The notes under the pieces: generated by a model
What the model was told of the DNA's origin: nothing
Database searches by the model: none
What the model saw: the letters and a program-made list of their open reading frames with translations, nothing else
Position numbers and translations under genes: made by a program
Assembly (NCBI GenBank): GCA_024234815.1
Contig: JACKNO010000001.1
Coordinates: forward strand, 992,001 to 1,056,000
Origin: Pseudomonadales bacterium
GTDB lineage: Bacteria; Pseudomonadota; Gammaproteobacteria; Pseudomonadales; Halieaceae
Direction of reading: 5' to 3'
Length of the DNA: 64,000 bases
In this document: piece by piece, positions 44,574 to 53,550 of the stretch
Position numbering within the stretch: the stretch's first letter is position 1
How the letters are laid out: each line of letters opens with the position of its first letter

Positions 44574-47033
44574 ATGGCAAGGGCCGACAAACCAGACTAC
44601 CTGCGCAAACTGGACCGGGGCTTCGGTTTGTTGGGGCGGTGGATGGCCGATCACCGCCTGGTGGTTTTTGCGGTCACTTTCGCCCTGCTGGGCGCGGCGG
44701 GCTATTTTGCAGGGCAGGCTCGTACCGACAACAGTTTTGACGCCTATTTTGACGCCACTGATCCAAGCTACCAGGCCTATCAGCTCTACCAGCAGGATTT
44801 TGGCTCCGATGAGGTAACCTACATCCTGTACCGGGTTCCCGGAAACGAGAATGGCCCCTTCGATCTGCGGGTTATGGCAACCATCGCAGAGCTTACCCGG
44901 GTGCTGGAATCTGAAGTACCGTTCGTGCGCGAGGTCACCAGCCTTACCAGCGTCGAATTCATGCAGGCGCATGACGATTTCCTGGAAATTACCGAGCTGG
45001 GCCAGGAACTGCCGGAAACCCAGGCTGCCTTGTTGCGGCACCGCGACGCCATGCTCAAAAAGCCGCTGTACATAGGCAGTCTGGTAACTGCTGATGCCAG
45101 CCATGGCGCCATTATCCTGGAGATGTCAGCCAGCAGCAGCGATTCGCTGGACAGCATCCGCCTTGATCCCAACGGTGGTGACGGACTGGAAAACCTGTAT
45201 CCGCAGGTCAGCAACAATCGTGTGCTGGAAATCCTTGCGCGCCCTGAGTACACGGGTATTGAATTCTGGTGGTCCGGCGATGTCCCCATGAATGCCGCAT
45301 ATAACCAGACCATTACCGATGAATCCGCCCTGCTGGCGCTGCTGTCTTTTGCCGTGGCGGCGGTGATTGCCCTGTTCTGTTTTCGAGGACAATGGCTGGG
45401 CCTGGTGGGGCCGCTGGCGGTAGTCATCGTAGCCCTGGTGTTCACTGTCGGTTTTATGGGGCTTGCCGGCTACAAACTGGGGGCCCTGTTCCTGATCGCA
45501 CCCACCCTGCTCACCGCAATCGGTGTTGCCCAGTCGGTCCACCTGATCAGCGAGTTCAGCCGGCTGCGCGAGCAGGGTGCACAGCGCGGGGAGGCCATTC
45601 AGCGGACCCTGGAGAATGTCGCGGTTCCCTGCCTGTTGGCCGCGGTCACTACCGCCATCGGTTTCGCGGTAATGGCCGGTTCCCACCTGCGGGCCCTGGC
45701 GGAAATGGCGGTATACCTGAGCGCCGGCGTGATGTTGAGTTTCGTGGCCTCGGTGACCGTGATGGTCTGTATTATGTCGCTGGGCAGAAACCAGTCGACG
45801 CCCCCGCGGGAACCCGCCGAACGGGAGGCCGGTATCATGCACCGGCTGCTGGCCGCGCTTGTAACATTCAACCTGAAGCGGCGTTACAGCATTGTGGCAG
45901 TGTCCGCCGTGCTGCTGCTTTTTGCCCTGGCTGGCGCCAGCAAGCTGCAGGTAAGTTTTAACTACCTGGAAGATTTCAAGGCCCACACCCAGTACCGCCA
46001 GCACACCAATTATTTGCAGGACATCATGGGTGGCATGCTCAATGTCGTGTTCATCTACCAGGCCGATGAGCCTGAAGCCGTCAAAAGCAGGGCAATCCTG
46101 GCCCACCTGGAGGCGCTCCAGAACCGGGCGGAGCAGTCGCCGCTGGTGCGCAAAACCTACTCCGTCGTGGACATACTCAAGGATATCAACCAGAGCTTCC
46201 ATGGCGATGACCTGGACTACCACCGACTGCCCGACAGCGACGAGCTGATCGCCCAGTATTTGCTACTGTACGAACTGTCCGGGGGTGGCGAACTGGAGGA
46301 CTATGTCAGCGGTGATTACCAGCGCACGACTCTCGAGTTGCGGGTGGACATGGTCGACTCAGCCCTGCTCAGTGAACTGATAGCGGAGCTCTCGGAATAC
46401 CTGCAGGAAAACCCTGCGCCGCAGGCGCAGGTAAAGATCACCGGCATCGGCGTGCTGTGGCTGAAAATGTCCGAGTACATCGCCCAGAGCCAGATCCAGG
46501 GCTATGCGCTGGCCTTTATCTTTATTGCTATCGTGCTCTGTCTGGCGTTCCGGTCCGTCAAAGTGGGGCTGCTGGCAATGATTCCCAACCTGTTTCCCGT
46601 AGTCTTTATCCTAGGTGTGGTCGGCGAAATGGGTATGCACCTGGATTATTTCCGACTGTTGTTGGCCACCGTGGCAATCGGTATTGCAGTGGATGACACA
46701 GTGCATATGACCAGTCGCATTCGCAAGGAGTTTATCCATTGCGGCAACTATGAAGAAGCGATCCGCATCGGCTTGATGAACGTGGGCCGCCCGGTAATCA
46801 CTACCTCGATCATACTGTCGCTGTCATTCCTGGTCTACCTGGCATCGGACATGGCGATACTGGCCAGTTTTGGTATCCTGCTGTCGCTGACCATTGTCCT
46901 GGCATTACTGGCGGATCTGTTCCTGCTGCCAGCCCTGGTACTGGTGCTGCAGCCCTTCGGCAGCGAGCGCGGGCGAATGGCGGACGAGGCGGAGTCCCGC
47001 TCAGAGCGCCTGGCCACCGCAAAAAAACATTGA
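44574..47033 (+). CDS. RND-superfamily (MMPL-type) exporter
   Basis: The 819-residue product has the duplicated RND layout: a helix at about 28-48, a large periplasmic domain, five helices (about 245-410), a second helix at ~440, a second periplasmic domain, and five helices to the end. The proton-relay region of helix 4 (GIAVDDTVHMTSR) carries an Asp pair and an ordered family pattern (DETVH-like). Such single-subunit RNDs (COG1033) export lipids or hydrophobic compounds. GAGGAG precedes ATG 44574. The next gene starts 17 bases after its stop. Confidence 0.9.
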   Translation: MARADKPDYLRKLDRGFGLLGRWMADHRLVVFAVTFALLGAAGYFAGQARTDNSFDAYFDATDPSYQAYQLYQQDFGSDEVTYILYRVPGNENGPFDLRVMATIAELTRVLESEVPFVREVTSLTSVEFMQAHDDFLEITELGQELPETQAALLRHRDAMLKKPLYIGSLVTADASHGAIILEMSASSSDSLDSIRLDPNGGDGLENLYPQVSNNRVLEILARPEYTGIEFWWSGDVPMNAAYNQTITDESALLALLSFAVAAVIALFCFRGQWLGLVGPLAVVIVALVFTVGFMGLAGYKLGALFLIAPTLLTAIGVAQSVHLISEFSRLREQGAQRGEAIQRTLENVAVPCLLAAVTTAIGFAVMAGSHLRALAEMAVYLSAGVMLSFVASVTVMVCIMSLGRNQSTPPREPAEREAGIMHRLLAALVTFNLKRRYSIVAVSAVLLLFALAGASKLQVSFNYLEDFKAHTQYRQHTNYLQDIMGGMLNVVFIYQADEPEAVKSRAILAHLEALQNRAEQSPLVRKTYSVVDILKDINQSFHGDDLDYHRLPDSDELIAQYLLLYELSGGGELEDYVSGDYQRTTLELRVDMVDSALLSELIAELSEYLQENPAPQAQVKITGIGVLWLKMSEYIAQSQIQGYALAFIFIAIVLCLAFRSVKVGLLAMIPNLFPVVFILGVVGEMGMHLDYFRLLLATVAIGIAVDDTVHMTSRIRKEFIHCGNYEEAIRIGLMNVGRPVITTSIILSLSFLVYLASDMAILASFGILLSLTIVLALLADLFLLPALVLVLQPFGSERGRMADEAESRSERLATAKKH

Positions 47034-47049
47034 TAACACAGGTATTACC

Positions 47050-47880
47050 GTGTCAATAAGCAAATATGTCGCAGCGCTGGTCGTCATAAACCTTCCCGGC
47101 TTTGCGGCCGTGACCAATGCACAGGATGGCGCCGGCGGCAGTGAACCCGGCGCCGCGATCACGGCCCAACAGCGTGGTCTGGAGATCGCCGCGGAGGCCG
47201 ACCGTCGCGCCAGCGGCTACGGCGACAGCGAGGAAGTTTTCACCATGACCCTGCGCGACAAGCGCGGTAATCAGCGTACCCGTACCCTGCGCCTGCGCAG
47301 CCTGGAACAAACCGATGACGGCGACTGGAGTCTGACAATCTTCGATGAGCCAGCCGACGTCAAGGGTACTGCGCTGCTCACCTACAGCCACGGCCTGGAA
47401 CCCGATGACCAGTGGATTTTCCTGCCTGCGCTGAAACGGGTAAAGCGCATTTCCTCGAAAAATAAGTCCGGGCCATTTATGGGCAGCGAGTTCGCCTTTG
47501 AGGATCTCAGTTCGTTCGAGCTCGAGAAGTATCATTACGCTTATCTGCGCGATGAAGCCTGTGGGGAGCTTCAGTGTACCGTGTCCGAGTGGATTCCCGC
47601 CTACGAGCATTCCGGCTATTCGCGCATGGAGGTCTGGCAGGACCAGAGCGAGTACCGCAGCCATCGGATCGAATTCTACGACCGCAACGGCAATCACCTG
47701 AAAACCCTGTTGATGGATGACTATCGCCTGTTTGAAGAACGCTTCTGGCGGCCCATGCACTGGCAGATGACCAACCACAAAACCGGCAAGGTCACCGAAC
47801 TCGACTACGACAGCATCGAATTCGGTATGGGCTTCACCCCCCGGGACTTCGATCAGAACTCGTTGAAAAGCGCCAAGTAA
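47050..47880 (+). CDS. LolA-like outer-membrane lipoprotein-sorting family protein
   Basis: The 276-residue product uses GTG 47050 (AGGT seven bases upstream). Signal peptide (LVVINLPGFAAVTNAQ) and a LolA-like lipid-binding half-barrel with the block WIFLPALKRVKRI, then FMGSEFAFEDLSSF and YSRMEVWQDQSEYR, the signature of the LolA_like family adjacent to MMPL exporters. It likely shuttles a hydrophobic cargo from the RND exporter across the periplasm. Confidence 0.85.
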   Translation: MSISKYVAALVVINLPGFAAVTNAQDGAGGSEPGAAITAQQRGLEIAAEADRRASGYGDSEEVFTMTLRDKRGNQRTRTLRLRSLEQTDDGDWSLTIFDEPADVKGTALLTYSHGLEPDDQWIFLPALKRVKRISSKNKSGPFMGSEFAFEDLSSFELEKYHYAYLRDEACGELQCTVSEWIPAYEHSGYSRMEVWQDQSEYRSHRIEFYDRNGNHLKTLLMDDYRLFEERFWRPMHWQMTNHKTGKVTELDYDSIEFGMGFTPRDFDQNSLKSAK

Positions 47881-47883
47881 GCC

Positions 47884-49110
47884 GTGACCGGTTTGCCGTC
47901 ACGCTCCCTTGCGCTGTTGCTGTGGGCATGTGTCACTTCATCGCTGAGTATTGCCCAAACCCTGGACATACTGCAGGTATCAGGCAACGCCAGCGCGCAA
48001 TATCGGTATTTTGTCGACGACGGGCAGCGCCCCGGGCTGGCGAATACTGATATTTCCCTGGCGGGCGAGCTGGAATTCTATTACCCGGTACAGGATTCAA
48101 GGGACAGCCTGATTTTTATTCCGTTTTACCGCTGGGACGAGAACGACGATGAACGCAGTCAGGGCGACATCCGCGAACTGAACTGGCACAAGGTGGAGCG
48201 CGACTGGGAGCTGACCGTGGGCCTCGACCGGGTATTCTGGGGGGTGACCGAAACCGTACATGTGGTGAACGTCATTAACCAGGTTGACCTTGCGGAAAGT
48301 CCGGATGAAGAAGACTTGCTGGGTCAACCGATGGTTAACCTCACCCTGATTCGCGACTGGGGCTCGGTAGACCTGTTCTTGCTGCCGTATTTTCGCGAGC
48401 GAATCTTCCCCGGCCCGGACGGTCGACCCGGCGCCAGCCCCAATATCAGTAACAGCAGGGCCATCTACGACTCGGGCGCCGAGCAGTGGCATACCGATGT
48501 CGCGGTGCGCTGGTCGAACAGCACGGGCAACTGGGACCTGGGTGCCTATCAATTCTACGGCACCAGTCGCGAACCGCGGGTTGATCCGGCGTTCTATCAC
48601 GTCGAGGGCGATGGCCAGATCGAACTTATACCGATCTACAACATCATCAACCAGAGCGGTGTCGACGTGCAGGGCACCTTTGACGCCTGGCTGCTAAAGC
48701 TGGAAGCGATCTACCGCGATGGTCCGCAGGAGAGCTTTTTCTCCGGCGCCGCGGGTTTTGAGTACACGTTTTTTGATGTCTCCGGTTCTGGTGCCGATAT
48801 CGGTATCGTGAGCGAGTACCTGTTTGATGATCGCTCCCTGGTAGTCAGTACCGACAACGATGATGACGATATCAGCCTGGGCCTGCGGCTGGCCCTCAAC
48901 GATATCAACTCCACCGAGATGGTGGCGGCCGTGGTTCAGGACGTGGATGACAGCTCTCGATATTTCTACCTGGAAGCCAGCCGCCGCATTGGCGACGCCT
49001 TCAAGCTGTCCATTGAAGCACGCGGGGTCGACAATGTGGCTGTCGACAATCCGCTGCGGATATACGAAGACGAGAACTACCTGCAGCTGGAACTGGGCTA
49101 TTACTTCTGA
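47884..49110 (+). CDS. Outer-membrane beta-barrel partner of the RND/LolA-like pair
   Basis: The 408-residue product starts at GTG 47884, three bases after the preceding stop. It has a signal peptide (LALLLWACVTSSLSIAQ) and alternating amphipathic strands throughout, ending with LQLELGYYF, a C-terminal Phe typical of outer-membrane barrels. Its place as third gene in the RND-LolA-like operon suggests it completes a route for a lipid-like cargo to the cell surface or serves as its receptor. Confidence 0.8.
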   Translation: MTGLPSRSLALLLWACVTSSLSIAQTLDILQVSGNASAQYRYFVDDGQRPGLANTDISLAGELEFYYPVQDSRDSLIFIPFYRWDENDDERSQGDIRELNWHKVERDWELTVGLDRVFWGVTETVHVVNVINQVDLAESPDEEDLLGQPMVNLTLIRDWGSVDLFLLPYFRERIFPGPDGRPGASPNISNSRAIYDSGAEQWHTDVAVRWSNSTGNWDLGAYQFYGTSREPRVDPAFYHVEGDGQIELIPIYNIINQSGVDVQGTFDAWLLKLEAIYRDGPQESFFSGAAGFEYTFFDVSGSGADIGIVSEYLFDDRSLVVSTDNDDDDISLGLRLALNDINSTEMVAAVVQDVDDSSRYFYLEASRRIGDAFKLSIEARGVDNVAVDNPLRIYEDENYLQLELGYYF

Positions 49111-49159
49111 TGTCCAGAAAGATAGTTGAAAGTGAAGCTGTCAAAACCGCGCGAGCAGC

Positions 49160-49468
49160 CTAGCCACACTTGTATACGCGGAAGGTTTGGGAGCCGCCCT
49201 CGGGCTGGCCCTCGGCCACGATTGTGTCGCCGCCCATGCTCGCCGCCTTGTTGCGCGCCAGATCCAGCAGTTCCCCCGCCACCTTTTCTTCGCTGCGGTC
49301 GACGAAGCCGACTGTGTCTTTGGTGGAGGAGGTTACGGTCCCCAGGGATTGGCAGTTGCTGACGTGGGAGGACTTGACCAGGGTCACCGCTTTGCCCTGT
49401 TCGCTGGGTTCCACCCAGGTGCAGGAAACCAGCGCCAGCAAACCGATCAGCAGTACGAACGTTTTCAT
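49160..49468 (-). CDS. Lipoprotein, DUF4156-like
   Basis: The 102-residue product has a lipobox (LLALVSC, acylated Cys16) and a compact mature part with two further Cys (SNCQSLG and YKCG) and the DUF4156-like block ARNKAASMGGDTIV. Family members are small outer-membrane or inner-membrane lipoproteins of unknown role. Convergent with the barrel gene. Confidence 0.8.
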   Translation of the reverse strand: MKTFVLLIGLLALVSCTWVEPSEQGKAVTLVKSSHVSNCQSLGTVTSSTKDTVGFVDRSEEKVAGELLDLARNKAASMGGDTIVAEGQPEGGSQTFRVYKCG

Positions 49469-49741
49469 TTTCTCCTCCCGGAGCGGTGACTTTAATGCCT
49501 GCTACATTACCGGCTCCTCCGGGAGAATGCACCTGCAGAGGATCGGTAATTTTATCGCCGGACCGGGTCCCTCGGCAGTGTCCTGTCGAGTCGATGCCGG
49601 TGGTATATTGGAGAGCCTGACGCAGGGTTGCGAAAGGTCCACCGGGTATTGGTGGGATTTCCAGCCCTTTGAACTATCGACGGGATTATTGTCACGTCAG
49701 GGACAGGTATTCGTCTCACCCGATCAAGCAGGAGCAATCCC

Positions 49742-50443
49742 ATGCCACGCCTGGACCGCCACCTGAGCGCTCTGCTGGATATCGGGCGCAGCGACGTGCG
49801 ACTGCTGTTGGCGCAGGGCCGGGTTGAGGTGGATGGTGTTACCGCCACAGAAATCAACCAGGTTATCACCCGCTTCAGCGATGTGCGGTTTGATGGCAAG
49901 CCCACCCAGGCACAAAAAGCCCGCTACCTGATGCTCAACAAGCCCGCCGGAATCGTCAGTGCCACGGCTGATAAGCTGCACTGTACCGTTATCGATTTGC
50001 TGGAACAGCCCTGGAAGGATGAGCTGCATATTGTCGGACGCCTGGATTTCAATTCCACCGGTCTGGTATTGCTGACCAATGATGGGCAGTGGTCGCGGCG
50101 GTTATCACTGCCGGACTCGAAACTGCTCAAGCGCTACCGGGTGCGGGTGGAAAAAGCGCTAAACGAAGACCATGTTGAGGCATTCCGGCGCGGTCTCTAT
50201 TTCAAGTATGAAGGCGTAACCACGCGCCCCGCCCAACTCATCATGTTGAGTGAGTTCGAAGCCGAGGTGGGCCTGGTCGAGGGACGCTATCATCAGATCA
50301 AACGCATGTTTGGCCAGTGTGACAACCGGGTGTTGGGCATTCACCGCTTTGCGGTGGGGTCGCTGAGACTCGATGCAGCCCTGGCGCCGGGACAGAGCCG
50401 GGAGCTTACCCCCGCTGAGTTGGCGGCGCTGTCCCAGGGTTAG
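49742..50443 (+). CDS. rsuA: 16S rRNA pseudouridine synthase, RsuA family
   Basis: The 233-residue product has an N-terminal S4 RNA-binding domain (RLDRHLSALLDIGRSDVRLL) and a pseudouridine synthase domain with catalytic Asp102 in GRLDFNSTGL, KPAGIVSAT and VEGRYHQIKRMFG. RsuA makes pseudouridine 516 in 16S rRNA; related RluE/RluF proteins differ in the same motifs, so the exact site is likely but not certain. Confidence 0.87.
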   Translation: MPRLDRHLSALLDIGRSDVRLLLAQGRVEVDGVTATEINQVITRFSDVRFDGKPTQAQKARYLMLNKPAGIVSATADKLHCTVIDLLEQPWKDELHIVGRLDFNSTGLVLLTNDGQWSRRLSLPDSKLLKRYRVRVEKALNEDHVEAFRRGLYFKYEGVTTRPAQLIMLSEFEAEVGLVEGRYHQIKRMFGQCDNRVLGIHRFAVGSLRLDAALAPGQSRELTPAELAALSQG

Positions 50444-50643
50444 CGCATGCAGAATCGCTCCTGACCGGTGCCTTGCGTGGAGGAATGCGGGCATTTAGCT
50501 TGCAGGTTATAGCGTACCTTCTCATTGCTACTATTGGGCTGCTCAGTTAACCTTGGGGCCGTTACACTGGTAACGCTTTATATTTGAATTGGTGAATTCG
50601 AAGGTAAAGTCATTTCATTTCACCAATACGTCGAGTAAACAAA

Positions 50644-50850
50644 ATGAGTAAAGGCACGGTTAAGTGGTTCAATGCAGACAAAGGTTTTGGTTTCATCACA
50701 CCTGAAGATGGCGGTAAGGACCTTTTCGTTCACCATTCGGAAATTCAAAGTGGCGGGGCCTACGCAACATTAAATGACGGCCAGGCCGTAGAATTTGAAG
50801 TGGGCCAGGGCCAGAAAGGGCCTTGCGCCAACAAAGTGGTTCCTCTTTAG
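50644..50850 (+). CDS. cspA: Cold-shock domain protein
   Basis: The 68-residue product is a single cold-shock domain with RNP1 KGFGFITP and RNP2 LFVHHSEI, an RNA chaperone of the CspA family. The gap of about 200 bases before it (50444-50643) is AT-rich, as in the long cold-responsive leaders of csp genes. A terminator-like hairpin follows at 50880-50905. Confidence 0.93.
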   Translation: MSKGTVKWFNADKGFGFITPEDGGKDLFVHHSEIQSGGAYATLNDGQAVEFEVGQGQKGPCANKVVPL

Positions 50851-50879
50851 TTTTAAACGCCCATAGCGTGTGTTAGCCC

Positions 50880-50905
50880 AGGGATGTGCCGATAGGCACA
50901 TCCCT
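50880..50905 (+). terminator. Hairpin downstream of cspA
   Basis: AGGGATGTGCC-GATA-GGCACATCCCT, an 11-base perfect stem with a four-base loop, thirty bases after the cspA stop. The U-tract is weak (TGTTCCG), so it may be a termination or stability element. Confidence 0.6.
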
Positions 50906-51398
50906 GTTCCGCGTTGCACAATCCAACTGCAGCGGGTGATTCGCTGCCTGTTCTATTTCTCCTCATTCCCGGATCACGAGCCCGCTCGTTTGCGACAGGG
51001 TTGGCGCGCAAATTCCAGATTCGCCTACCGATGCATCGCCCTGATTTTCCAGCGCCAGGCAGCGATTACCGTTGCTCCTCGGAAAACTGAAGACAGTTCA
51101 TATAGTGTAAACGTTTATGCAGCAATTGACTGATAACGACTCAATATAACCTTGCCATCCAGATCGACTATACCTGTATAGGGTGCTGGAAAGTTAACCC
51201 AAATTCGCTCTGCAAGTGGCTGTTCAGAGCGAAAAAACTGCTCGAGTATCGCTCATAGAGGAGGCGGTTGGGGTGTGTCTTGTCTCTCGGGCGCAGTGCT
51301 CGCGATGCTAACCGGGTACGGTCGGGTGCGTTCGCCGGTGTCTGGATTGCGCGGAGAAAAAGGCAAGGGCTCGCGGTTAGATTACTGAGGAGGATGGC
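50906..51398 (+). other. Intergenic region without a supported gene
   Basis: About 490 bases. A LacI-family-like quasi-palindrome TGTAAACGTTTATG occurs at 51106-51119, some 290 bases before the next gene. An open frame from about 50870 to 51133 covers the hairpin and lacks a ribosome site, and is not called. Confidence 0.4.
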
Positions 51399-52292
51399 AT
51401 GAAAAATCGAACAAAATTTCTTTGTGGTCTCATCTCGTCGGTTTCATTCGCCATACTTTTCGCTTCAGGTGCAGCATACGCTCGCGAGGCGGGAATGATG
51501 GGTACCTCGGTCTGGACCAATACATGTAACGGGAACAACCTGACACACTGGGACAACATGGTCAGAGCCTGGTATGACCGGATTGATGACTTTGGCTGGT
51601 ACAGTAAAGACAAATACTGGGTCGACGGCAGCTTTAGCAAGAATGCGATGTGCGACCCCGACAAGGGCGCAGGCTGTATCGACGGCACTTATCTTGATGA
51701 GGTGGACGCCGCCATGGTTTTTGGTCACGGTGCCGATGGCGGTGACCACTGGGCCATGATCAATCGCAATCAGGGAGCGGACGGAAGCTGCTGGATACGC
51801 CATCCCGGCTCCGGCGACCCTGCGGGCAGAATGTACGTGGGTGACTTTGACCTGGAGTTTCTGCACATTTCGTCGTGTAACAGCGGCGACGATGACAACC
51901 TCTCCAGACTCTGGACAGCATTCCGGGACCCGGTGGATACGCCGAACAACAACCGCCGTTTACATCAGATGAACGTGTTTCACGGCTTTATGTGGATCGG
52001 CTCTTCGCTTGACAGCAACTACCGGAACTTTGCGCGCGATGCCCATTTCATGTCGATGAAAAGCGCGTGGCTTTACAACCATTACGATCTGAATATAAGC
52101 GGGAGCAATGATCAGTGCCCGGTTTCCTATGCCGTCGGAAGTAATCAGAGCGACTGTTTCAATCGTCTGGATCACGAACGCTACAACTACGTCTACTCGG
52201 ATCCCGGTTCCATCGGCTACTACTGTTACTACTACTTCGCCGGTTGCGACCCGGCTGGCGAAACCACGTTCGGCCAGGATTACAACAACTGA
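51399..52292 (+). CDS. Secreted caspase/gingipain-like protein (putative cysteine peptidase)
   Basis: The 297-residue product has a signal peptide (FAILFASGAAYA, 1-28). Its core has a clan-CD-like pair: His110 in MVFGHGADGG and Cys160 in HISSCNSGDDDN, 50 residues apart, each following a hydrophobic strand, as in caspases and gingipains. A Cys-rich N- and C-terminal part (CDPDKGAGC; CYYYFAGC) suggests disulfides in an exported protein. It resembles DUF6345-type uncharacterised proteins. AGGAGG is not required; GAGGATGG precedes ATG 51399. Its partner starts 20 bases downstream. Confidence 0.6.
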   Translation: MKNRTKFLCGLISSVSFAILFASGAAYAREAGMMGTSVWTNTCNGNNLTHWDNMVRAWYDRIDDFGWYSKDKYWVDGSFSKNAMCDPDKGAGCIDGTYLDEVDAAMVFGHGADGGDHWAMINRNQGADGSCWIRHPGSGDPAGRMYVGDFDLEFLHISSCNSGDDDNLSRLWTAFRDPVDTPNNNRRLHQMNVFHGFMWIGSSLDSNYRNFARDAHFMSMKSAWLYNHYDLNISGSNDQCPVSYAVGSNQSDCFNRLDHERYNYVYSDPGSIGYYCYYYFAGCDPAGETTFGQDYNN

Positions 52293-52312
52293 TCCCAGCG
52301 AGGAGGCTGATC

Positions 52313-53449
52313 ATGAAAAAGTCGATATATACAGTACTTGCGATGCTGTTGCTGGCGGCCAACAGTCTGAATGTGCAATCCCAGAATCCAGAAGACGTTG
52401 AGAGATGGAAGGCTTTCATCATCGCTGGCAAGTTTATGCCTGATGTCAGCCCCGACGTGATCCAGGATATGCTCAGTTCCGCCAAGCCCGGCAGGGCGTT
52501 CAGCGAGGCTTTTAATCCGCTTAAAGCCCAGCAGGTGTTCTTCGATAAAGTGGTAGCTCAACAGGAGTGCTATTTCGATACCAAACCTAACGGCGAACTT
52601 CCGCAGGAGGAATGCAGCAACATGAGGGGCTCGCCGCTGGGAGCCGACTCGGCATCCCTGATGGTTTATAACCTTGGCGACGGATCTGTGCGTTACATGA
52701 ACCGGGGCCGTGACCCGAAGTCGACAGTGCAGGCCAAGCTGAGCGTCGAAGAGGCCGCGGATGCATTAAAGAAAATGAGCAGCGAACTCGGTGTTCCGCC
52801 CGAGGAACTGGGTCGCTTGCAGATGCGGGAGCTCTTCGTGGCGGGCGCGGACAGTAAGTTGTCCGGGGCTCCGGAATTCGAGCAACGGGTCGGGGTTTTT
52901 GGGCTTATATCGCGTTGTATGCCGGTGCTGGGCGAGGTTCTGGAAGACTGTATCCCGGTGGTGGATGGGGGTATCCGGGCGGCCATGGTTGACGGCGGCA
53001 GGCGAGAACCCGCAGTCGTCACGGCCTGGTATGAGGCTCGTTACAATAGCTTCGAGATACCGACCGAGGTGAAACCGCTCTCAGAGGACGCCGTGATCAC
53101 CAGAATCGCCGAGAAGCTCTCCCGCGAGGCTCAACTGGGGAGCTATGACCAGCTGGATATCCAGGTTGCTTACGCGACCAACGCCGAACTCGGGGGGCAG
53201 GCAGGAGATACCCACTGTCCGCCGGATGAACCGGACGAGGATGATGCCAGGCCATCGGTCGTCAGGGCGCAGTCTTCAGATTTACGGTCCGATCGCAGTT
53301 ATCTGCCGGCTGTGCAGGTGTTCGCCTATCCGCAGGGCTGGGACGAGTCTCCCACTATCGACCCCGACAAGCTTAATTCGCTATCTACCGGCATTTCTGT
53401 ATTCAGTGTTGCCCTTGCGGAAGGAGCATCGGGGGAGTGCGCAAACTAG
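52313..53449 (+). CDS. Secreted protein, partner of the caspase-like gene, unknown function
   Basis: The 378-residue product starts at ATG 52313 (AGGAGG upstream). After a signal peptide (TVLAMLLLAANSLNVQSQ) follows a helical, charged domain without recognised motifs (VERWKAFIIAGKFM, LSVEEAADALKKMS) and a Cys-containing middle part. A Pro/Asp-rich linker (PPDEPDEDDARPS) separates the C-terminal part. It is in an operon with the preceding gene; it may be its inhibitor, substrate or chaperone, which is speculation. Confidence 0.6.
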   Translation: MKKSIYTVLAMLLLAANSLNVQSQNPEDVERWKAFIIAGKFMPDVSPDVIQDMLSSAKPGRAFSEAFNPLKAQQVFFDKVVAQQECYFDTKPNGELPQEECSNMRGSPLGADSASLMVYNLGDGSVRYMNRGRDPKSTVQAKLSVEEAADALKKMSSELGVPPEELGRLQMRELFVAGADSKLSGAPEFEQRVGVFGLISRCMPVLGEVLEDCIPVVDGGIRAAMVDGGRREPAVVTAWYEARYNSFEIPTEVKPLSEDAVITRIAEKLSREAQLGSYDQLDIQVAYATNAELGGQAGDTHCPPDEPDEDDARPSVVRAQSSDLRSDRSYLPAVQVFAYPQGWDESPTIDPDKLNSLSTGISVFSVALAEGASGECAN

Positions 53450-53471
53450 TGCTCTGGCCCATGCCCGGGTA

Positions 53472-53524
53472 TGGCCTGCCGCGCCCCCGATAGCAGGCCA
53501 GGTCGGCCCGGAATCGGGCCGTTT
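53472..53524 (+). terminator. Double hairpin after the caspase-like operon
   Basis: Two consecutive GC-rich inverted repeats: TGGCCTGC (53472-53479) with GCAGGCCA (53493-53500), then CGGCCCG-GAAT-CGGGCCG (53504-53521) followed by TTTGG. The second has the shape of an intrinsic terminator with a short T-run. Confidence 0.5.
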
Positions 53525-53550
53525 GGAATAGCATGTGGAGGATATAAAAA

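Noticed and set aside
45126..46223. Long minus-strand open frame opposite the RND exporter
   Set aside because: Low-complexity His/Gln-rich translation; antisense to a clear gene.
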